Of a stretch of DNA of 64,000 nucleotides, positions 45,173-54,326 are shown in pieces; position 1 is the stretch's first letter; every line of letters starts with the position of its first letter. This DNA is from Hyphomicrobiales bacterium. Lineage in GTDB: Bacteria; Pseudomonadota; Alphaproteobacteria; Rhizobiales; JAJFHB01. Under the pieces are notes generated by a model that searched no databases, was not told where the DNA came from, and saw only the letters and a program-made list of their open reading frames with translations. The position numbers and the translations under genes were made by a program. The stretch is taken from positions 85,189 to 149,188 of the forward strand of contig JAJFHE010000054.1 of the NCBI GenBank assembly GCA_021775755.1. The letters are read 5' to 3'.

Positions 45173-46482
45173 TAGGGCGTACTCTTGCTTTCGGGCGCGT
45201 CGCCCTTCTGCAGAAAATCGGGTTTCTTGCCGAAGGGCGGGCCGGCATCGCCAAACCGCCGCTTGGCAAGCGTCTTGAGAACCTCCGCGGTAACGGCCGC
45301 CTCGCCCGTCTCGCGAACATGGGCTTCGGCGCGAAGGCGCACAAATCGGCGCACGAACGCCGGGATTCGCTGCAGGTGTTCCTCGGCCTCGGGCGTCCAG
45401 GACACCGCACCGGCGTGCGCCACGAAAGGTTCGATGACCGCACTGCCTGAGGGCTGATAACCGCACAGGAAATCTTCACCCATGAGGTTTCCATCCCGGG
45501 CATAAGGCCGTGCCCTGCAGCCACCGCACAGCTTGGCGTACTCGCAGGCGCCGCAACGGCCCTCAAGCTTGGGGTTGCGGAATTGCTCGAACAGCTCCGC
45601 GTCCTGCCAAACCGTTGCGAAATCGCTTTCGCGTATCGACCCCGCCGAGGCCTCCATATAAGGGCATGGCGTGATGCGGCCATGCGGCGTGACACGGCAG
45701 TAGCGCGTACCGGCAAGACAGCCGCCGGCCTCGTATCCATCAATCTGGGTTACCGGCAGGCGCGTATGCATTTCCATCGCCATGCGCTTGAAGTGAGGCG
45801 CGCACCGCGCACGAATGAGCAGTTCGGTTTCCTCTGCTGCCGCCTCCGCTACCCGCCGCAGCGTGGTTTCGTAGACGTTCTGCGAAATCTTCGTAAACGT
45901 CTCACCGCGGCCTGTGCAAACAAGGAAAAAGAAATTGAGAACCGCCGCTCCGACGGAACGCGCAAACGCGATCATGTCATCGAGCTCATCGGCATTCTCG
46001 TCCGTCACCGAGAAATGTATCTGGAACATCATTCCGGCGCGCCGGCAGTTGTCGATACCGGCCATCGTCTTGGCCCACGCCCCTTCCAGCCCGCGGAAAC
46101 TGTCGTGATAGTCCGGCTTGAGAGAATCGAGGCTGATACCCGCTGCCCGAACCCCGGCCTCTTGAAGATCGCGAACGCGTTTTTCATCGAGCAGGGTCCC
46201 GTTGGTGCCCATCACAACCATCAGGCCCAGACCCGAGGCATGCCTGCATATGTCCAGAATATCGGGGCGCAGCAGAGGCTCTCCGCCGGTGACCACCACC
46301 ATGGTCTCATCGCTCAAGGCGGCAATGTCGTCGAGCAGCGCCGTAATCTCGGCCGTTTCCAGCTCTCCCGGATCGCCATTGCGCCGCAACCCGGCATCGA
46401 GATAACAATGCGCGCATTTCAGGTTGCAACGCCGGGTCAGGTTGAGCGCAACAAGAAAAGGCGCTTCAACCTGCTTACTCAT
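45172..46482 (-). CDS. Radical SAM/SPASM protein, NirJ/AhbD-like, with PCP_red domain
   Basis: The protein has 436 residues from the ATG at 46482. The radical SAM cluster motif is CNLKCAHC near residue 19, with VVVTGGEPLLRPDI following. RARCAPHFKRMA and the SPASM cysteines (CLAGTRYCRVTP, CGACEYAKLCGGC) match haem-synthesis enzymes NirJ and AhbD. A C-terminal segment of about 60 residues (VSWTPEAEEHLQRIPAFVRR and on) looks like the PCP_red domain of dark protochlorophyllide reductase. It overlaps the stress-protein gene by 8 bp and is coupled to the flavoenzyme gene. Confidence 0.85.
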   Translation of the reverse strand: MSKQVEAPFLVALNLTRRCNLKCAHCYLDAGLRRNGDPGELETAEITALLDDIAALSDETMVVVTGGEPLLRPDILDICRHASGLGLMVVMGTNGTLLDEKRVRDLQEAGVRAAGISLDSLKPDYHDSFRGLEGAWAKTMAGIDNCRRAGMMFQIHFSVTDENADELDDMIAFARSVGAAVLNFFFLVCTGRGETFTKISQNVYETTLRRVAEAAAEETELLIRARCAPHFKRMAMEMHTRLPVTQIDGYEAGGCLAGTRYCRVTPHGRITPCPYMEASAGSIRESDFATVWQDAELFEQFRNPKLEGRCGACEYAKLCGGCRARPYARDGNLMGEDFLCGYQPSGSAVIEPFVAHAGAVSWTPEAEEHLQRIPAFVRRFVRLRAEAHVRETGEAAVTAEVLKTLAKRRFGDAGPPFGKKPDFLQKGDAPESKSTP

Positions 46483-48169
46483 CGCCGCCGCCCGGGCCGC
46501 CCGGACCGTCAGCACCGGGGTGCCCGCCCATCTGCATCGCTTCGTCCATGACCTGGCGCGCTTCGACGATCATCGCCTCGACGGTGTCGGCATCGACCTT
46601 CGTGGAGCCTGCCTCTTGAGCATTCGCTTCGACGCGAACGCGAAGCGAGCCGCGCACCATTTGCGGGACGCGCGCCAGCCGGGCGAGCGCCGCGGCACTC
46701 CACTCAAGCGTCGCGGCATCGGAATGATCGATGAAGGGCGTGACATGCTCAACTGTAACGGTGTCTGATTTTTCGCGGCGCGCCCGCTTTTCCGAACTCA
46801 GCCGGACCGATTTCGCAACGGACGGATCGCCGGTTTTCTTGACCAGATCGACCGCGTCCTGCGACCAGGTCAGGGGCTCTGGCGCCGTCGGCGCCGAACC
46901 GCCGCGCTCTGGACAAAAGCGGTTTGTCGCTTCCTCGATCAACGCCGATGTAATGACCGTATGACCGCTTTCCTGCGCAAACCGCAAAACCGCCATGCGC
47001 ACCATCCCACGCGCCGTTTCGGGAACCCGCGTCATCTTGTCTTCGGCTTCCTCGGTCCACACGATTGTTTCGCGTGCCACCACATCCGTCGGCGGCGTGA
47101 AGGTCGCCTGACCGAGCCAGACATGGCAGGGCGCGTTTCTGAGAAGGTTTTCTGAGTTGCCGCCGATATCCAGATCGGCGTCGGAGTGGATTCCCGTCTT
47201 GCCCATCAACAGCAGACTGGCCCCCACCTCTTTCGCGTAATTCGCAATGACCTGATAAGGCTTGCCATCAAGGAGTTTGGTAACGAGCTCCGTGCCTTCC
47301 TGTTTGGCAACCTCTTCGGCGATCTCGAGGTGCGACTGATAGATCTTGGCGATGCCGGCATCGATGATCTCTTCGTGAAGATCCTCCTGTTCCTTGAAGC
47401 GGAACTCTTTGCTGGCTTCTTCGCTGAGCGCCCCGGCAATCTTGTCGAACGCGACATAGTGGAAATAAGGATCGTACGCCGCGACCGCGTGGACGTCGCC
47501 GCCGACACGGCGCGCAAGATCGAGCGCTGTCAGCAACGCACCGAACGAGCGGTGAGAACCGTCCAGGGCGACCACCAGCGGCCCATCGCCAATACGTCGT
47601 CCAGGTTCCCTGACGACCAGAACATCGATGGGCGAACGGCGTGCCACGCGCTGGCACACGGTGCCCAGCACACTCCCCGACACCGCACCAAGTCCCATCG
47701 AGCCCATGGCAAGCAGGTCGAAGTCACCGCTCTGTGCGGCTTCCACGATGCGGCGATAGTTCTTGCCTTCCGGATTGAGGCGTCGATAGGGAATGCCGGC
47801 CGCGTCGCAAACTTTAACGGCGCTGTCGTGGTAACTGTCGGAGACGATACCCAGTCCCCGCGTGATGAGATCGTCATGCACGCCGCGCTGGCGTTCCATT
47901 TCATCTTCCTGCCGGTAACGCTCGGGCAGGCCGCCCTCCATCTGGCGGAACCGGTTGTCGTGGAGTTTTGCGGCATAAGCATGAATGCCGGTCACCACGC
48001 CCTCAGCGGATTTGGCGAGTTTCGTCGCTTCATCCAGAGCATGATCTGCATATTCCGATGCATCCAGAGCAACCAATATGCGCTTCAATGAAACAGGAGC
48101 GGTGTCAAACTCCTCGACATTGTCTGCGGGCACCGTTTGCCCGGCTTGCTGCGACGTACTTTGAGCCAT
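46475..48169 (-). CDS. Universal stress protein with three PCP_red-like repeats
   Basis: The protein has about 564 residues. Two Usp domains are present: RILVALDASEYADHALDEAT at the start of one, and PLVVALDGSHRSFGALLTAL of the other near residue 165. After residue about 350 come three PCP_red-like segments, each beginning with a Trp and acidic residues: VWTEEAEDKMTRVPETARGM, LTWSQDAVDLVKKTG and LEWSAAALARLARVPQMVRG. The C-terminus is Gly/Met-rich. ATG 48169 has a good AGGGGAAG site. A GTG at 48208 overlaps the stop of the small gene upstream (GTGA) and is an alternative. Confidence 0.8.
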   Translation of the reverse strand: MAQSTSQQAGQTVPADNVEEFDTAPVSLKRILVALDASEYADHALDEATKLAKSAEGVVTGIHAYAAKLHDNRFRQMEGGLPERYRQEDEMERQRGVHDDLITRGLGIVSDSYHDSAVKVCDAAGIPYRRLNPEGKNYRRIVEAAQSGDFDLLAMGSMGLGAVSGSVLGTVCQRVARRSPIDVLVVREPGRRIGDGPLVVALDGSHRSFGALLTALDLARRVGGDVHAVAAYDPYFHYVAFDKIAGALSEEASKEFRFKEQEDLHEEIIDAGIAKIYQSHLEIAEEVAKQEGTELVTKLLDGKPYQVIANYAKEVGASLLLMGKTGIHSDADLDIGGNSENLLRNAPCHVWLGQATFTPPTDVVARETIVWTEEAEDKMTRVPETARGMVRMAVLRFAQESGHTVITSALIEEATNRFCPERGGSAPTAPEPLTWSQDAVDLVKKTGDPSVAKSVRLSSEKRARREKSDTVTVEHVTPFIDHSDAATLEWSAAALARLARVPQMVRGSLRVRVEANAQEAGSTKVDADTVEAMIVEARQVMDEAMQMGGHPGADGPGGPGGGDE

Positions 48170-48204
48170 GTTCTTCCCCTGGAACGGATGCTTGCTGTCG
48201 GCGC

Positions 48205-48333
48205 TCACCCATAGAACAGCCAGTAGGTCAACAGTATCGCGACGACGATAACATTGACCAACCCGCCAGCCATGACGAACGCGTTGAAGGCGCCGATGCG
48301 CCTTCTCGCGATATCAGGAAAACGAAAGTTCAT
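48205..48333 (-). CDS. 42-residue membrane protein
   Basis: The small gene runs from the ATG at 48333, 15 bp after the cupredoxin-like gene, to a TGA that overlaps a possible GTG start of the stress-protein gene. The N-terminus NFRFPDIARRR is basic. One long membrane helix runs through FNAFVMAGGLVNVIVVAILL and TYWLFYG. The tight packing on both sides argues that it is real. Function unknown; it could anchor a neighbouring component. Confidence 0.6.
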   Translation of the reverse strand: MNFRFPDIARRRIGAFNAFVMAGGLVNVIVVAILLTYWLFYG

Positions 48334-48347
48334 TTTTCCGCAACGAC

Positions 48348-49082
48348 CTAGTACGAGAAGTTCACTTCGACTGAACCGTTTGCACCGACTTCGACGGTAG
48401 CTTCCTGCTCACCAAGACGCCCGTTCCAGGACCTGATCTCGTAGGTTCCCGGAGGAACATCTTCGATCGTGAACTGGCCGTTCTCGTCAACCACGGCGAA
48501 ATACGGGTTCTTGGCGACAAACACCCAGGCATGCATGAAATCATGGGCGTCGCACTCAACCTTCATGGCGTTGCCCTTGCGCAGCTTGATCGTTTTGGTG
48601 AACTCGTCTCCGGCCTCGGGCTGACTTACGTTGATCACTGTGCGCCGTGCGGAGCCGATGAGCTCGTAGGTATGGATGTTATGCAGCGCACCGTCGGAAT
48701 TCGTAACGTGCAGCTCTCCGCGGTTCGCCATCGTGCTGAGATAGGGCGCAAACCTGCACCCTTGCTGGTTGATGGAGAGCGTCTGCGATTCTTCCGTAAA
48801 CGGCTTTCCGGCATCTACTTCCACCAGATAAACGACCGTATCGAGAAGCGCGCCGTCATTGATCCTCACCCATTCGACCTCGCGGTTGCCTTCTCCGCAA
48901 AGTTCCGGGTTTTTGGTGATCGGAAAGGACTGGACTTCAGCTTCAGCGGAACCGGCCATTACCTGTCCCGTTATCGTGCCACCGTCTGCGACCTCGCCTT
49001 CCTTGTACTTCTTCGCCTGGGCGCCCGGAACAATCACGAGCACCGCCACTGCGACGGCCAAAAACTTCAAAAAGTTCTTCAT
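48348..49082 (-). CDS. Exported cupredoxin-like protein with carboxypeptidase-regulatory-type domain
   Basis: The protein has 244 residues with a signal peptide (cleavage near GAQA-KK). The middle region has a possible copper site: His in ALHNIHTYE and a C-x2-H-x2-M cluster in VECDAHDFMHAWVFV. The C-terminal ~60 residues (FAVVDENGQFTIEDVPPGTY) form the beta-sandwich typical of this family, often annotated as methylamine utilisation or plastocyanin-like. It could carry electrons to the periplasmic reductase. GGAGGG precedes the ATG. Confidence 0.8.
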   Translation of the reverse strand: MKNFLKFLAVAVAVLVIVPGAQAKKYKEGEVADGGTITGQVMAGSAEAEVQSFPITKNPELCGEGNREVEWVRINDGALLDTVVYLVEVDAGKPFTEESQTLSINQQGCRFAPYLSTMANRGELHVTNSDGALHNIHTYELIGSARRTVINVSQPEAGDEFTKTIKLRKGNAMKVECDAHDFMHAWVFVAKNPYFAVVDENGQFTIEDVPPGTYEIRSWNGRLGEQEATVEVGANGSVEVNFSY

Positions 49083-49155
49083 GGATCTAACCCTCCGTTT
49101 CCTTGTTCAATCCGGTTCTTTTTCAGTACTGCACTTTCTTCCACCACCGGCACCT

Positions 49156-51540
49156 TCAGGCCCGGTTGATCTCCTCCAGCGATTCGATGGCCACCTGCCA
49201 TTCGCTCTTTCGTTCCGGCGACCTCAGAACGGCGACGAAGCGCGCGTTCGCATCATCGACATCAAGCTCGCGCAACAGCTTCCCGGCATCCCGGCGGTGA
49301 TACCCTTTAAACGCGAATGCGAAGTCGAACAGTTGGTTCACCGCCTCGCCTTCGTTTAAAGCGGCGATCGCACGTGCCGCGGCAACGCGCACACTTGGCT
49401 CTTCATCCTGAAGCATCGGTGCAATGCCCTGGCCGGCATCCCCCAATCGGCTGAGGGCTTGAATTGCTTCTGCGCGCACAAAGCTGTTCTCGTCACGCAA
49501 GCATGAAATAAGGGTCAGTGCCGCACTCTTGCTTGCCGACGCGCCCAGCGCCCTGACGATGGTGCGCCGGCACTGCACATCGCGTTCTGACATCGCTGCC
49601 AGCAGATTGCGAACTGCGTCGTCTGGAAGCATGCCCATCTTCTCACCGGCACGTACCAGAGAGTCCGCCGCTGCCGTCTTCAGGTCCAAATCGTCGACGG
49701 TAAGACATTGCGACAACGCCAGCGCTGTTTCGGGATGGGCGACATCACCAAGAACTCTCGCCGCAAATCGGCGCACGTCGTGATGCAGCGGAATATCCGG
49801 CGTGACCGGAACGTGACGCTTCTTCGGACCACGGTTCGCCAAACCCAGAAATTCCAGATCGTCCGGGCTCAGTTCCACCTCTTTGCCCTTGGATTGAACA
49901 GTAGCCAGCTCGGGAGAGTTTGCGCCAAGTATCGATTCCAGTGTCGAAGTCGGGAAACTTCGCACCTCGTCCTCTGCCAGTTCCCCGTCCTCTGCCAGTT
50001 CCCCGTCCTCTGCCAGTTCCCCGTCCTCTGCCGGTTCCCCGTCCTCTGCCAGTTCCCCGTCCTCTGCCGGTTCAATGTCAGCTTCGTCCAACTCGTCCTC
50101 GGGCTCGGATGCGTCAGCCAATTCCTGATCGGCTTCCTCTACCTCTCCATCCTCATCCGCGACGGCATCGCTTTGCGCCTCGGTCTCCTCGTCCATACCT
50201 TCCGCCTCGTCGGCAAACGGAACGAGCACGCCGCTCAGGGCATCGATAAGGATAGCGCCGGCCGGGTTAGGCCAGGGAGTAGACGCCGCCATCGCTGCCA
50301 GGACCGCCATGGCTTCCAGGCGAAGTTGGCGCTGCTCGTCTTGCAGCACGCCGGCCAGGATGCCGAGTGTCTCTTCGTCGCAAAGCGTATCCGCCAGCGC
50401 CTTGACGCACGCCAGACGCACACTTACCAGCTGCGCGGTGTCCTCAAGCAGTTCGTTGATTTCAGCATGGGCCTGCGTTGGCGCAACACGCGAATATGCG
50501 GTAACAGCCGCGCAGGCCACATCCGCTTCGCCGTCTCGCAACGCCGCGCGTAACGCATCAGCAACTTCCTCGACCGGCAGCAATGCCGGTTCGCGCGCCA
50601 GCAGCTCGAACGCCGCCTTGCGGTGAAGCATCGCGGAGTCGGCAATCATGGCGGCGATCTGGTCTGCCTGTTGCAGGCCGCAAAGGCGTACGGCCGCGGC
50701 GCCGATTTCTCCGTCCTCGTCCTGCAGCAGGGCGGCGAGACGCGCATCGGCCGGGTCTGCGGCGGCCAGCGATTTCAGGGCAGCCAGTCTGACCTCACGG
50801 TTGCGGTCGGCCAATGCGCTGGCAACCGCTTCTTCGACACCGGCACCCTGTAAGCCGCCAAAGTAGACGGCAACCCGTCTGCGCCGACGTCCATCTCCGC
50901 TATGGAAGTACTCCAGCAGTGCCGCGGATCCCGTCTCGCCGAGCTTGGCAAGCGCCCTGAAACCGACTTCCGTCAGATCCTGAGCCTCCTGATCGTTCAT
51001 TGCGGCGGTGATATCGGCAACTGCGTCCTCGACACCAAGTGTCCCCAGCGCTTCGACACACTTGACCTGAATGTCCACCCAGTCGTCCCAACCATCCATG
51101 TAATAGTCGGTTTCGTCCCAGACGATCTCATCGTCGCGCTTCGGAACAAGGCGGCGCAGCCATGGAATTACCGCTTCGCACTTCATGGCGACCAAAGCGT
51201 CGATGGCGGCGCGCTTCACGCCGATGCACGGGTCCCCAAGCAGATTTTCGAGAAGCTGGTCGGCCGATCTCGGGTCGCCAATCCGTATGAGCGCGGTTGC
51301 CGCATCCGTGCGCACATCCTCGTCTTCATCGTACAGCGCGCCAACCAGGCTATCGACCGCTTCGGGTTGTGCGATTTCGCCCAGAGCCTTGGCGGCAAAG
51401 CACCTTTGCAGATCGATGCCGTTTTGAAATACCTCGCCAAGGGCCGAACAAACCTCGCCCGTACCCGTCGCTCCGGACGCCTCAACGATTTCAGGCGCCC
51501 CGGCGGTTTCGGACAGATGATCGGCGCTACGGTCTGACAT
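49156..51540 (-). CDS. HEAT-repeat protein with acidic tandem-repeat linker
   Basis: The protein has 794 residues. Residues about 28-440 are HEAT/PBS-lyase repeats, for example AAKALGEIAQPEAVDSLVGA. Residues about 465-545 form a very acidic linker with repeated GELAED units. Residues about 590-790 are further HEAT repeats. There is no signal peptide, so it is probably cytoplasmic. HEAT proteins are scaffolds or chaperones, so a role in assembling the molybdoenzyme or cytochromes before export is plausible. It lies 99 bp downstream of the AioA-like gene, past a strong hairpin. Confidence 0.8.
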   Translation of the reverse strand: MSDRSADHLSETAGAPEIVEASGATGTGEVCSALGEVFQNGIDLQRCFAAKALGEIAQPEAVDSLVGALYDEDEDVRTDAATALIRIGDPRSADQLLENLLGDPCIGVKRAAIDALVAMKCEAVIPWLRRLVPKRDDEIVWDETDYYMDGWDDWVDIQVKCVEALGTLGVEDAVADITAAMNDQEAQDLTEVGFRALAKLGETGSAALLEYFHSGDGRRRRRVAVYFGGLQGAGVEEAVASALADRNREVRLAALKSLAAADPADARLAALLQDEDGEIGAAAVRLCGLQQADQIAAMIADSAMLHRKAAFELLAREPALLPVEEVADALRAALRDGEADVACAAVTAYSRVAPTQAHAEINELLEDTAQLVSVRLACVKALADTLCDEETLGILAGVLQDEQRQLRLEAMAVLAAMAASTPWPNPAGAILIDALSGVLVPFADEAEGMDEETEAQSDAVADEDGEVEEADQELADASEPEDELDEADIEPAEDGELAEDGEPAEDGELAEDGELAEDGELAEDEVRSFPTSTLESILGANSPELATVQSKGKEVELSPDDLEFLGLANRGPKKRHVPVTPDIPLHHDVRRFAARVLGDVAHPETALALSQCLTVDDLDLKTAAADSLVRAGEKMGMLPDDAVRNLLAAMSERDVQCRRTIVRALGASASKSAALTLISCLRDENSFVRAEAIQALSRLGDAGQGIAPMLQDEEPSVRVAAARAIAALNEGEAVNQLFDFAFAFKGYHRRDAGKLLRELDVDDANARFVAVLRSPERKSEWQVAIESLEEINRA
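49969..50072. repeat. 18-bp tandem repeat inside the HEAT-protein gene
   Basis: Nearly six copies of an 18-bp unit (GTCCTCTGCCAGTTCCCC on the plus strand) lie head to tail, with single A/G differences in copies 4 and 6. On the coding strand each unit gives six residues of the type GELAED or GEPAED. Being a multiple of three, the array can change length without breaking the frame. Confidence 0.85.
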
Positions 51541-51592
51541 TCCATCGCCTAATTGCGAAAATCATACCCCAAAGTCCTTCCGGCACATGCAC

Positions 51593-51619
51593 TTGGCCAA
51601 GGCACGATGCCTTGGCCAA
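51593..51619. promoter_or_regulatory. Perfect 12-bp hairpin between the AioA-like gene and the HEAT gene
   Basis: TTGGCCAAGGCA-CGA-TGCCTTGGCCAA is a perfect inverted repeat with a 3-base loop, starting 21 bases past the stop of the AioA-like gene. It lacks a T-run, so it is less likely a simple terminator. It could protect the 3' end of the upstream mRNA or serve as a processing site and make reductase levels higher than those of the accessory genes. Confidence 0.65.
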
Positions 51620-51639
51620 ACATCGCATTCGTGTTCGCG

Positions 51640-54315
51640 TCAGATGATGTCTCTCGGTGCAAACGACATCGAGCGCATATTCTCCTTGTAAGGCGACACG
51701 CCGATCTTGCGCACTCTCGCAACACCCATCTTGTAGTTGTAGTTTCCGCTGATCCAATCCACGACACGGCCCTCCAGCGCATTCGCCGGCTGCTGGGTGT
51801 GCAGGAAGTCCATGTAGACCACGCCCTTCTTGATGGCACGTGTCACCATGGCAACACCGGTTACGGCGGCGCGCGACAGTTCCACATTGCCGGCGGCCAT
51901 TTGACCGGAGAAGGAATAGTCCGAGCCCTCGATGCCGAGAACGGTTTCCTTGAGCCCCGGCACCCGGTCGGAATAGGCCATCACCATGTCGCCGCTTTCG
52001 ATGCCGCGTTCGGCAGCGTCTTCGGGATGGATCTCGACATAGTTTTCCGGCCAGCGCTGCATGATGTACGGCCTGCGGCGATCATCGAAGCCGGACTGCC
52101 AACGCTCGTTGGTGCGTCCCGAGGTGCACCACAACTCATCGCCTTTCGGCTGCATCCACTCCCAATAATCGGAGAACAGAGACCACGGCGATTTCTGAAT
52201 GTTGCAGCGTCCGGTCTGGCTGTTGAAGTGGGTCAGTTTCTTATTGTACATGTTGAGGCCGGCCGGCCCTTCAGGATGCAGTTCGCGTGTCGTGTCATGC
52301 AACCGTTTGGTGCCTTCCAGACTGCCATCGTCAAGCATGAACACCGGTCCCTGGATACCGTCGGTACCGAACGAGCCGAGTTTTTCATGCAACGTCATGC
52401 CCTCTCTGTGGGCGGCAATCTTGACCATATGGAAGTCCTTGCGGCTTCCTCTTGAGAACCGCGACGCCTCCTCGGCGACTTCGTTGGAGTTCTGCCAGTC
52501 AAATCCGTCAAAGCCCATCCGTTTGCCGAGTTGCGCAATGATCCACCAGTCCGGCCTCGCATCGCCCGGAGCATCGTAGAATTTTGGATAAAGACGCAGC
52601 CGCCGTTCGCCGTTGGCGCGCATGAACGTTTCCTCGCCCCAAGTCGCGGCGGGAAAGATGATGTCCGCAAAGCGGTTGCCGATGGGATCGACCAGATAGA
52701 TGTCCTGATTGATCACCACCATGCCGCCGGAATCGACCCGCTTCTTCAAGGTGGCGACGATATCTTCCTTGTCGTAGGAGCGGATCTGGTTCGGATTGCC
52801 GACCGTCAGATCCTCAAACGCCGCGGCAAGCTGCTGCGATCCGCACATGGACTGGATCCACGTCGTACCGATGACATGGGCCATGCGCGTATGACCGGCA
52901 ATCGTCCATGTATCCGTGTCCAGCGCCCTGCGGCGGCGGCCCGGAAGCTTCATCGGCGACTTGTTGCGCGGATACCCGCCGCCCTTGATGCCACCGCGCT
53001 GGTGGCCGCCGGCGCGGCTGATCATCTGGCCGGGCCGTCCGCCTGCACCAACAATGATGCCAAGCGCCGAAACCGACTGTGTCGACCCGGTATTGTTGGA
53101 CCAGTAAAGTCCTTTCTCGATCATGATCGAGGTCTTGGGGCGGCTGCCGTCATCGCGCGGCTTGGCCATCCACTCAGCGGCGGTCAGGATCTTCGCTGGA
53201 TCGACACCGGCGATTGCCGCGGCATTCTCCACCGTGAATTCATCCTGCGCGAGCAGCCATTTCTTCCAGTCGTCATATCCCTTGGTCTGGAACATGCCCC
53301 AGGTCGTGCGCCACTGCCATGGCGTATTGCGGGTGCCCTGTCCGAAGCCGGAGTTGGAGCCCCACTTGTTGTTGACCCACTTCTCGATCCATTCCTTGTC
53401 CTGCCAGTCGTTCTCCACGATAACGCGCGCAATGGCGTTCAGGATAAGGAGATCGGTACCCGGCGTAACGTCGATCCACATGCCGCCGTTTTGTTCCGCA
53501 TAGGCGACACCGGCGGTGCGCCGGGGAACCATGAGGATCGTCTTTTGGCCGTTTTGGATGCCGGGCATGATCCACTGCGTCCAAAGAATGGTCTTTGTCT
53601 CGTAAGGATCGGTTCCGCAGATAAGCAGCGTCTCGGCGTCGCGCCAGTCTTCATAGGAAGCACCGAAATTGTCGAAGCCGGCATCGCGGAATCCGGGCGT
53701 CGAGGACACATCGGAAGGCGTGTCGTGGAAGGTGAAATTCGGTGTGTTTATGTGCCTGAGCGCGAACTTCGTGATGGCGTAGGTATTCTCGATATACTGA
53801 TAGGAAAACGTCTTTACGCCATATGCGGCCTCACCGTGTCTGGCGATGACGTATTTGGCGACCTCGGCGGCAACATCAAGCGCGAAATCCCACGGCACCG
53901 GTTGAAGAATGCCGTAAATCCGCATAAGCGGCGACCGCAGGCGGTCACGCGTCGGCGACTGCGGATTGTAGCATTTCTGCGCGATACAACCGCCACGCAA
54001 GCTGGAGTCCCCGTCGAGATTGACAGCCTTGGTGTCCTTGTCCGGTATGATCACCACGTGATGCGGCTCACCGTTGTGCAGAACGATATTGTGCTGATTG
54101 GGCGCCACCCATGATCCCAACGGATCGACGGGGAAATCCTCGCCGAAGGCGTTTTGGTCCGCCAGGGCACCACCATTGCGGTTTCCAGCGACCGGCCAGC
54201 GGTATACCTTGTAGCCACACGCGACGACGCAGTAGTCACAGGCTGTCGATACGACTTCCGCGTCCGTTGGCGGCAGAGGAACGTCAGTTTCGGGAATGTA
54301 ATACGGTGCTGACAC
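51640..54315 (-). CDS. idrA: AioA-like molybdopterin oxidoreductase, probable iodate reductase catalytic subunit
   Basis: The protein has 891 residues from a GTG at 54315 with AGGAG upstream. An N-terminal CDYCVVACGY (Cys26, 29, 33) matches the [3Fe-4S] motif of arsenite oxidase. Ser104-Ser105 stand where other family members have the fourth Cys. Arg434 and His438 in SRAGGHQRGG match the substrate-site Arg/His of AioA. No export signal is present; it would ride with the Tat-exported Rieske partner. The two di-heme peroxidases beside it are the hallmark of iodate reductase rather than arsenite oxidase. The substrate is inferred from this context. Confidence 0.8.
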   Translation of the reverse strand: MSAPYYIPETDVPLPPTDAEVVSTACDYCVVACGYKVYRWPVAGNRNGGALADQNAFGEDFPVDPLGSWVAPNQHNIVLHNGEPHHVVIIPDKDTKAVNLDGDSSLRGGCIAQKCYNPQSPTRDRLRSPLMRIYGILQPVPWDFALDVAAEVAKYVIARHGEAAYGVKTFSYQYIENTYAITKFALRHINTPNFTFHDTPSDVSSTPGFRDAGFDNFGASYEDWRDAETLLICGTDPYETKTILWTQWIMPGIQNGQKTILMVPRRTAGVAYAEQNGGMWIDVTPGTDLLILNAIARVIVENDWQDKEWIEKWVNNKWGSNSGFGQGTRNTPWQWRTTWGMFQTKGYDDWKKWLLAQDEFTVENAAAIAGVDPAKILTAAEWMAKPRDDGSRPKTSIMIEKGLYWSNNTGSTQSVSALGIIVGAGGRPGQMISRAGGHQRGGIKGGGYPRNKSPMKLPGRRRRALDTDTWTIAGHTRMAHVIGTTWIQSMCGSQQLAAAFEDLTVGNPNQIRSYDKEDIVATLKKRVDSGGMVVINQDIYLVDPIGNRFADIIFPAATWGEETFMRANGERRLRLYPKFYDAPGDARPDWWIIAQLGKRMGFDGFDWQNSNEVAEEASRFSRGSRKDFHMVKIAAHREGMTLHEKLGSFGTDGIQGPVFMLDDGSLEGTKRLHDTTRELHPEGPAGLNMYNKKLTHFNSQTGRCNIQKSPWSLFSDYWEWMQPKGDELWCTSGRTNERWQSGFDDRRRPYIMQRWPENYVEIHPEDAAERGIESGDMVMAYSDRVPGLKETVLGIEGSDYSFSGQMAAGNVELSRAAVTGVAMVTRAIKKGVVYMDFLHTQQPANALEGRVVDWISGNYNYKMGVARVRKIGVSPYKENMRSMSFAPRDII

Positions 54316-54326
54316 GGTTAAGTCTC

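Noticed and set aside
52531..54114. 527-residue rightward frame opposite the AioA-like gene
   Set aside because: No protein-like composition or ribosome site; it is the antisense shadow of a conserved enzyme.
51640..54315. Reading the molybdoenzyme as arsenite oxidase AioA
   Set aside because: Iron-sulphur and Arg/His motifs do match, but two di-heme peroxidase genes and the lack of any arsenic gene favour iodate reductase. The choice is not proven.
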